From an uncultured Lachnospiraceae bacterium (GTDB lineage Bacteria > Bacillota > Clostridia > Lachnospirales > Lachnospiraceae), in assembly GCA_902798585.1 (NCBI GenBank), contig CADBXF010000013.1:1-39076 (forward strand): a DNA stretch of 39,076 nt. Direction: 5' to 3'. The notes below the pieces were generated by a model that was not told where the DNA came from, searched no databases, and worked only from the letters and a program-made list of their open reading frames with translations. Below, one piece after another: positions 33,343-39,076 of this stretch. Both the position numbers and the translations under genes were made by a program. The first letter of the stretch is position 1, and the number at the start of each line of letters is the position of its first letter.

Positions 33343-33996
33343 ATGTGCGTATGGGGTTTGCTGCAGCGTCTGCGCGGGCGAAAAGGCGCGGCGGACGCGG
33401 AAAATATTACGGAAAATGAGGATGTAACAGGTCGTATGGTTTTGATAATCGGACTCGGAAATCCCGGCGCGAAATACGCCGGAACCCGCCACAACATCGG
33501 TTTTTCGGCGGTGACGGCGCTTGCGGATGCCTGCGGGATTGAGCTTAAGACAAAAGAGTGCAGGGGCCTGACCGGCACGGGCGTTATCGACGGCGTGAAG
33601 GTAAAGCTTGTACAGCCGCAGACATTCATGAACCTAAGCGGCGAGTGCGTGCGAGCGCTCATGGACTTTTACAAGGTGCCCGCGGACGATATTCTCGTCA
33701 TTTGCGATGAGGTCTCGCTCCCGACGGGCAAGCTTCGCATCCGCGCCAAGGGAAGCGCAGGCGGACACAACGGTATGAAAAATATCATTGCGCAGATCGG
33801 AACGAGCGATTTTGCGAGACTTCGCATCGGCGTCGGCGAGAAGCCCGAGGGGTGGGATTTGGCCGACCATGTGCTGGCGCATTTTCCGAAGGAAGAGGAG
33901 GAAGCGGTGCGCGACGCCCTGAAGAAGACCGTTGCAGCCGTTCAATGCTTCCTCTCGGACGGAATCGCGGAGACAATGAACCGCTTCAACGGGTGA
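33343..33996 (+). CDS. pth: Peptidyl-tRNA hydrolase
   Basis: 217 residues. The enzyme releases peptides from prematurely dropped peptidyl-tRNA. IIGLGNPGAKYAGTRHNIGF carries the catalytic His; FMNLSG and GSAGGHNGM are the other family motifs. The start at 33343 has GGGAG 7 bases upstream and gives a 31-residue N-terminal extension rich in charged residues. The ATG at 33436 would give the standard-length enzyme but has a weaker site. It heads the typical clostridial order pth-mfd-foldase lipoprotein. Confidence 0.93.
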   Translation: MCVWGLLQRLRGRKGAADAENITENEDVTGRMVLIIGLGNPGAKYAGTRHNIGFSAVTALADACGIELKTKECRGLTGTGVIDGVKVKLVQPQTFMNLSGECVRALMDFYKVPADDILVICDEVSLPTGKLRIRAKGSAGGHNGMKNIIAQIGTSDFARLRIGVGEKPEGWDLADHVLAHFPKEEEEAVRDALKKTVAAVQCFLSDGIAETMNRFNG

Positions 33997-34066
33997 GAGT
34001 CGAAGAGACGATGTGTGTGGGCGGATAATCGAATCGGAAGGTACGACAGGCCGCTTCAACGGGTGA
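33981..34066 (+). repeat. 16-bp direct repeat around the pth stop
   Basis: CCGCTTCAACGGGTGA occurs at 33981-33996, where it encodes the last pth codons and stop, and again at 34051-34066, 14 bases before mfd. The copies are 70 bases apart, consistent with a short local duplication. Confidence 0.85.
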
Positions 34067-34079
34067 TAAGGAAGGTAAC

Positions 34080-37000
34080 ATGCAACAGATATTGCGGACA
34101 TATACGGAGCCGATGCACGCGTGCAAGGAGTTTCAGGCGCTTGCGGAGCATCTTTCGCGCGGGGAGACACCGGTTCTTATAACGGGGTGCACGGCGGTAC
34201 AGAAAGCGCAGTTTGCCTATGCGGCAGGGCTTGCGAATCAGTTTCGGCTGCTCGTCGCCGAGGATGAACTCAAGGCGAAGGAGCTCTATGAGGACTATCG
34301 CGAGTTTGACCCCGACACGGTGTTTTTTCCGGACAAGGATTTGATTTTCTTCAGTGCGGGAAGCCAGGGAAATGCGACGCTTCGCGCGCGTATGGTCGTG
34401 CTCCGGAGACTTGCCGAGGCGATGGAGAACGGGACCCGGCTCACGGTTGTCACGACAATCCGGGCGGGGCTTGAGAAGCTGCAGCCGCTCTCCGAGATTT
34501 TGGATGCGCGAATTGCGATACGGCGCGATACGGAGACGACGCTTCAGGACCTTGTGCGTAAGTTGACGGAGCTTGGGTATCGGCGTGCGGATTCCGTGGA
34601 GACTGCGGGCGAATATGCGGTGCGCGGCGGTATTCTCGATGTGTTTCCCATCTCGCAGGACAACCCCTACCGCGTGGAATTCTGGGGCGATGATATCGAT
34701 GACATCAAGGTGTTCGATGTCGCGAGCCAGCGCTCGATTGAGCCGGCGGAGGAGCTCGTCATCTATCCGGCGGTTGAGGTGATTCTCTCGGAAAAGGAGC
34801 GCGACCGCGGGCTTAAGCGGATTGACACCGACACGGAGACCGTCTGCGCGGATCTTGCCTCGCGGAAGGAGTACGATGCGGAGCATCATCTCCGCGTTAC
34901 GGTCGGCGAGCTTAAGGACAGCATTTTGTATGCACCCGACACGGTCAACCTCGGCGCTTTGATTGACTATTTCAAGAAAAATACGGTATCGTTCTTCTCC
35001 TATTTTCCGGCGGATACGCTGGTGGTTCTGGATGAGCCGACGCGCCAGGAGGAAGTGGCGAAAATCGCCGTCGACGAATATACGGAGAGCATGGAGGGGC
35101 GTCTGTCGTCCGGAAGCCTTCTGCCGGGGCAGATGCGCGCGATTTACGATGACCGCAAGGTGATTGCGGCGCTCGCGGCGAGGAAGACGGTGTCGCTCTC
35201 GACATTTTTCGTGAAGGACCCGCTGATTGCGTACCGGCATCAATACGACCTCGGCGTGCGCGCCATCTCCTCGTACGGAAAGAAGCTCGACGCCCTGGCG
35301 AAGGATCTCGCCTCGTACCGCATGAAGGGGTATCGCACGCTTCTCGTATGCCCTTCACACACGCGTGCAAAGAAGCTTGTCGAGGAGCTTGCGGAGTACG
35401 GGGTTACGACATTTTACACGGAGGACCCGGACCGCGTTGTCGGCGACCGCGAGGTAATGATTCTCTACGGAAAGCTGCGGAGCGGTTTTGAGTATCCGGC
35501 GTTTCGGTTTCTTGTCATTGCGGAGAGCGATATTTTCGGACGGGACCGCGTCAAATCAACGGCCCGCAAGAGCGATCGGAAGGCGCTGGATTATCGCAAG
35601 CTCGAGAACGGCGACTATGTGATTCACGAAAACCACGGAATCGGAATTTATCGCGGCCTCGTGCAGATTACGACCGAGGGCGTCACGAAGGACTATGTGA
35701 AGGTCGATTACGAGGGCGGGGTGTGCTATGTGCCCGCGACCGGTCTCGATGTGCTGCAGAAATACGCGGATGCCGATGCGGAGAAGAAGCCGAAGCTCAA
35801 CAAGCTCGGCGGCACCGAATGGACGAAGACGAAGACGCGCGTGCGCAAAAATGTGCACAACATCGCGGAGGAGCTGATTCGCCTGTATGCGGCGAGACAG
35901 AGCCGGAAAGGGTTTGCATTTTCCGAGGATAAGCTGTGGCAGAAGGAGTTCGAGGAGCTCTTCCCCTTCGAGGAGACCGACGACCAGCTGCGCGCAATCG
36001 CGGACACAAAGCGCGACATGGAGAGCGACCGCATTATGGACCGCCTAATCTGCGGCGATGTCGGATACGGCAAGACGGAGATTGCGCTTCGCGCGGCGTT
36101 CAAGGCGGTTTTGGACGGTAAGCAGGTCGCGGTCTTAGTGCCGACCACAATTCTCGCGCAGCAGCATTTCAATACCTTTACCCAGCGGCTGATGGATTTT
36201 CCGTGCCGTGTGGATATGCTCTCGCGGTTCCGCGGCAAGGCGCAGCAGGAGCGTACGATTGCGGACCTTAAGAAGGGTCTTGTGGATATTGTCATCGGCA
36301 CGCATCGCATTCTCTCAAAGGATGTCGAGTTCAAAAATCTCGGGCTTTTGATTGTCGACGAGGAGCAGCGGTTCGGCGTGACGCACAAAGAGAAAATCAA
36401 GCAGATGCGAAATGATGTGGATGCGCTCACCCTGACGGCGACGCCGATTCCGCGAACGCTTCACATGAGCCTGATCGGAATCCGCGATATGAGCATCCTT
36501 GAGGAGCCGCCGCTTGACCGCCGGCCGATTCAGACCTTTGTCATGGAATACAGCCCGGAGATGGCCCGCGAGGCGATTCACAGAGAACTTGCAAGAGACG
36601 GGCAAGTGTATTATATTTACAACAGAGTACAGGGCATTGCCGATGTCGCGGCGAAGATTGCGGAGCTCTGCCCGGAGGCAAATGTTGCCTATGCGCACGG
36701 TCAGATGAACGAGCACGAGTTGGAGAAGATTATGGCGCGTTTTATCAACCGTGAGATTGATGTTCTGGTGTCGACCACAATCGTCGAGACCGGCATGGAC
36801 ATCAGCAATGTCAATACGATGATTATCGACGGTGCGGAGCGGCTGGGACTCTCGCAGCTCTATCAGCTGCGCGGGCGCGTGGGACGCTCGAACCGGATTG
36901 CATACGCATTTTTAATGTACCGGCGGGATAAAATTCTGACGGAGACGGCGGAGAAACGCCTGAAGGCCATCCGCGATTACACGGAGCTCGGCGCAGGCTA

Positions 37001-37658
37001 TAAGATTTCTCTGCGCGACCTGGAGATCCGCGGCGCGGGCAACCTCCTGGGTGCGGAGCAGCACGGCCAGATTGCGAGCGTCGGGTACGATTTGTATTGC
37101 AAAATGCTCGGCGAGGCGATTCGCGCGATGAAGGGCGAGGAGCCTGAGCGGGAGGATTTCGAGACGCAGATTGACGCGGAGCTCGACGCATACATTCCGT
37201 CGACCTACATCCGCAACGAGGTGCAGAAGCTTGACATGTACAAGCGAATCGCCGCGATTGTCTCGGAGGCCGAGATGGAGGAACTTCAGGACGAGCTTAC
37301 GGACCGCTTCGGCGATCTTCCGGAGTGCGTCAACCTGCTGCTGCATGTGGCGCTTCTCAAGGCGCTCGCACATCACGCATATGTCGAGAAGGTGACGATG
37401 AAGAACGGCTTTCTGGTGCTGCAGATGTACGGCAACGCACGCATCCGCGTGCAGGAGCTGCCGGCGTTTGTGGCGCGCTACCCGGGGCGCCTTCGCGTGC
37501 AGACCGGCGACACGCCGACGCTCACTTATGTGTTTGAACAGGTCAGACCCGCTGCGGCGAAGGGCGCAAAACAACGCGCCGGCGCACAGGCGGACATTTA
37601 TTCGCAATTCCGCGAGGCGGGCGAGGTGCTTACGGAGCTTGGGAAACTCGCGGAGTAG
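34080..37658 (+). CDS. mfd: Transcription-repair coupling factor
   Basis: 1192 residues, full length. The N-terminal UvrB-homology module (about 1-340) is followed by the RNA-polymerase-interacting CarD-like domain (about 500-570, with YVKVDYEGGVCYVPA) and the RecG-like helicase: Walker A GDVGYGKTE (~658-666), DEEQRFG (~760), TATPIPRTL, and TRG motif region QLRGRVGRSNR. The C-terminal domain 7 (about 1030-1150) binds the UvrA-mimicking surface. It removes stalled RNA polymerase and recruits UvrA. AAGGAAGG lies 4 bases before the ATG. Downstream of pth by 83 bases that contain the direct repeat. Confidence 0.97.
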   Translation: MQQILRTYTEPMHACKEFQALAEHLSRGETPVLITGCTAVQKAQFAYAAGLANQFRLLVAEDELKAKELYEDYREFDPDTVFFPDKDLIFFSAGSQGNATLRARMVVLRRLAEAMENGTRLTVVTTIRAGLEKLQPLSEILDARIAIRRDTETTLQDLVRKLTELGYRRADSVETAGEYAVRGGILDVFPISQDNPYRVEFWGDDIDDIKVFDVASQRSIEPAEELVIYPAVEVILSEKERDRGLKRIDTDTETVCADLASRKEYDAEHHLRVTVGELKDSILYAPDTVNLGALIDYFKKNTVSFFSYFPADTLVVLDEPTRQEEVAKIAVDEYTESMEGRLSSGSLLPGQMRAIYDDRKVIAALAARKTVSLSTFFVKDPLIAYRHQYDLGVRAISSYGKKLDALAKDLASYRMKGYRTLLVCPSHTRAKKLVEELAEYGVTTFYTEDPDRVVGDREVMILYGKLRSGFEYPAFRFLVIAESDIFGRDRVKSTARKSDRKALDYRKLENGDYVIHENHGIGIYRGLVQITTEGVTKDYVKVDYEGGVCYVPATGLDVLQKYADADAEKKPKLNKLGGTEWTKTKTRVRKNVHNIAEELIRLYAARQSRKGFAFSEDKLWQKEFEELFPFEETDDQLRAIADTKRDMESDRIMDRLICGDVGYGKTEIALRAAFKAVLDGKQVAVLVPTTILAQQHFNTFTQRLMDFPCRVDMLSRFRGKAQQERTIADLKKGLVDIVIGTHRILSKDVEFKNLGLLIVDEEQRFGVTHKEKIKQMRNDVDALTLTATPIPRTLHMSLIGIRDMSILEEPPLDRRPIQTFVMEYSPEMAREAIHRELARDGQVYYIYNRVQGIADVAAKIAELCPEANVAYAHGQMNEHELEKIMARFINREIDVLVSTTIVETGMDISNVNTMIIDGAERLGLSQLYQLRGRVGRSNRIAYAFLMYRRDKILTETAEKRLKAIRDYTELGAGYKISLRDLEIRGAGNLLGAEQHGQIASVGYDLYCKMLGEAIRAMKGEEPEREDFETQIDAELDAYIPSTYIRNEVQKLDMYKRIAAIVSEAEMEELQDELTDRFGDLPECVNLLLHVALLKALAHHAYVEKVTMKNGFLVLQMYGNARIRVQELPAFVARYPGRLRVQTGDTPTLTYVFEQVRPAAAKGAKQRAGAQADIYSQFREAGEVLTELGKLAE

Positions 37659-37730
37659 CGGGGCCATTTTCCGCGGAAAAGGAACGCCCGGTGGGCGGCA
37701 GCGGAAATAAAATCCGACGGAGGAAAACGG

Positions 37731-38738
37731 ATGATGAAGGGGAAACGAAATCAGGGGATTCGGCTTTTGGCAGTATTTGCGATGCTGCTTGTGTGTCTTT
37801 GCGCATGCGGGAAGGACAGCAAGGATCCGAAGAAAAATCTTCCGACCAGCGAGGGCTTTACCAACGATGTGCTCATGCGTGTCGGCGGTGTGGATGTGAG
37901 CTACGCGGAGGCCAACATTTATCTGCAGAGCATGCGCGAGGAGGTGGAGGCGCTCTACGGCAGCGAAATCTGGGACCTGAAGTTCACGAGCGAGGGCAAG
38001 ACCTACTCCGCGCTCATGAAGGACCGGCTTCTTGAGAAGATTACCTACATCAAGCTGGTGTGCCACATGGCGGACGAGTTTGATGTCAAGCTCGGCGCCG
38101 ACGATATTCTCAATGTCAACGATTACACCCAGCAATATCTCTCCGGCATCACCGAGGAGACCGCGAAAAAGTACGGTATCACAGAGGATTTGATTCGCTC
38201 CATTTACAACGACAATGTCCTCGCGGAGAAGACATACCGTACCATCACCTTAAACGCCGACACCTCGTACTCCGAAATCGAGGTGCTCCGCGCCAAGTTT
38301 TACTACATTTATCTAAAGAATTATTACGAGGATGCAGACGGAAACAAAACGCCGTTTACGGACGCGGATATGCAGACGCTTCGCACGAAGGCGGACGGCT
38401 ATCTTGCATCCGCGAAGGGGGCGCAGGATTTCTACAACTATGCGAAGACCGTCACCGAGGCGGGTTCCGTCGAGATGACCGTTGGCCGCGCCGACCTCAA
38501 GACCAACAGCCGTACCGCGGCATTTGCCTTGAAAAAGGGCGAAATCAGCCGTGTAATCGAGGAGGAAGACGGCCTTTACATCTTCTTCTGCGCCGAAGAG
38601 AAGGATGAGGCAGCGACCCAGGCCGCCGAGGAGGCGCGCATCGAGGAACTCTCCCGCGCCTACTTCAACGCCCTCTACGACAAATGGAAGGCCAATGTGA
38701 AGATCGAATTGAATCAGGCGTTGTGGGATGCGATGTAA
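37731..38738 (+). CDS. PrsA/SurA-like foldase lipoprotein
   Basis: 335 residues. A lipoprotein signal ends at C26 in the lipobox LCAC. The mature part is a SurA/PrsA-type chaperone: an N-terminal helical region (VLMRVGGVDVSYAEANIYLQ), a long helical middle, and a parvulin-like stretch near 185-290 (LRAKFYYIYLKN, then AAFALKKGEISRVIEEEDGLYIFF). Key parvulin residues are not clearly conserved, so isomerase activity is uncertain. It would fold exported proteins at the membrane surface. GGAGG lies 7 bases before the ATG. Position after mfd is the usual one in Clostridia. Confidence 0.82.
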   Translation: MMKGKRNQGIRLLAVFAMLLVCLCACGKDSKDPKKNLPTSEGFTNDVLMRVGGVDVSYAEANIYLQSMREEVEALYGSEIWDLKFTSEGKTYSALMKDRLLEKITYIKLVCHMADEFDVKLGADDILNVNDYTQQYLSGITEETAKKYGITEDLIRSIYNDNVLAEKTYRTITLNADTSYSEIEVLRAKFYYIYLKNYYEDADGNKTPFTDADMQTLRTKADGYLASAKGAQDFYNYAKTVTEAGSVEMTVGRADLKTNSRTAAFALKKGEISRVIEEEDGLYIFFCAEEKDEAATQAAEEARIEELSRAYFNALYDKWKANVKIELNQALWDAM

Positions 38739-38787
38739 CGGAATCGGAAATATAAAACCGTGAATGTGCATAAATAATAAGTTCTGA

Positions 38788-38816
38788 TTGACAATTTTTT
38801 ACGGGAGGAGTATACT
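38788..38816 (+). promoter_or_regulatory. Consensus promoter with ~115 nt leader
   Basis: TTGACA (38788-38793), 17-base spacer, TATACT (38811-38816). The leader (about 38823-38938) has hairpins ATCAGA/TCTGAT (38821-38842) and TTCTG/CAGAA near 38886-38899. I match it to no known RNA family. Confidence 0.8.
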
Positions 38817-38938
38817 TTTCATCAGATTGGAACTATTCTGATGTCGGGCGTTTTTTCGACAATCGTGTCTCGGCTGTCCGTGCGGTTTCTGGGCAGAACA
38901 GTCTGCGGAGTCGGTAATACCATGGGGGGGTGTAATTA

Positions 38939-39076
38939 ATGAGAACAGGGGTGAAAGTGTTAATTGTTGCAGCTGTTGTTTTGGCTGCAATTCTTTTTTT
39001 TGTATTAAGGGATAATGACACGGCGGAACCCCCGATAGACAAGTACAGTGAGACGGTTAAGTATCTTACCGAAGAT
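38939..39076 (+). CDS. Start of a membrane-anchored protein (partial)
   Basis: 46 residues are visible before the window ends. A short basic N-terminus (RTGVK) leads into a hydrophobic helix (LIVAAVVLAAILFFVL, about 6-21), then a polar region DNDTAEPPIDKYSE. It looks like a signal anchor or signal peptide of an exported protein. A GGGGGGG site lies 7 bases before the ATG, and a consensus promoter is about 125 bases upstream. The family cannot be told. Confidence 0.7.
   Translation, partial: MRTGVKVLIVAAVVLAAILFFVLRDNDTAEPPIDKYSETVKYLTED

Noticed and set aside
1..39076. CRISPR array, rRNA, tRNA or transposase
   Set aside because: No regularly spaced repeats, no rRNA or complete tRNA pattern, and no transposase or integrase motif were found on either strand.

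Overview
The window looks like chromosomal DNA of a Gram-positive anaerobe of the class Clostridia, possibly a gut Oscillospirales or Lachnospirales relative. This is inferred from gene content: a DnaD-type primosome protein beside a DnaC/DnaI-like loader, a GlgC/GlgD pair, a split B12-dependent methionine synthase, the order pth-mfd-foldase lipoprotein, ECF transporters, dockerin-like and sortase-like surface proteins, and strong AGGAGG ribosome sites. Most of the window is GC-rich. The first ~1.1 kb is visibly AT-richer and looks acquired.

Layout. 1-2023 (+): a gene tail, a small acidic protein, a GNAT acetyltransferase and an AraC/GyrI-type regulator. 2024-2250: a multi-hairpin palindromic element with a bidirectional terminator. 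2251-5769 (-): dnaD-like, dnaC-like and prs as one operon, with a cluster of DnaA boxes upstream (5905-6071). 6072-7475 (-): murC. 7833-10222 (+): glgC-glgD (glycogen precursor ADP-glucose). 10394-16533 (-): an ECF vitamin transporter operon (T, fused double ATPase, S) followed by two surface proteins with transcobalamin-like domains. It has an extended -10 promoter, a ~330 nt structured leader with an intrinsic terminator, and features pointing to cobalamin. 16967-20372 (+): a yybP-ykoY (manganese) riboswitch with terminator, then a second promoter and an ABC exporter (ATPase plus FtsX-like permease).

20443-25935 (-): a YqeG-type phosphatase, then a cell-surface glycan group: six-TM-like membrane protein, two tandem paralogous GT2 glycosyltransferases, a UbiA-family DPPR-synthase-like enzyme and a Wzx-like flippase. 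26321-28871 (+): mnmA, a PASTA-domain membrane protein and a four-zinc-ribbon protein. 28956-33324 (+): metF, a stand-alone MetH activation-domain protein and metH. 33343-38738 (+): pth, mfd and a PrsA/SurA-like lipoprotein. 38939-end: the start of a membrane-anchored protein.

Two themes connect the window. Cobalamin links the ECF/transcobalamin-like operon (uptake) with metF-metH (use). DNA replication and repair is represented by dnaD-dnaC, the DnaA boxes and mfd. Across the whole window the 9-mer CGGAAAATG occurs 18 times on the two strands, in different reading frames and in intergenic DNA, against about 0.3 expected by chance; no annotated feature explains this.
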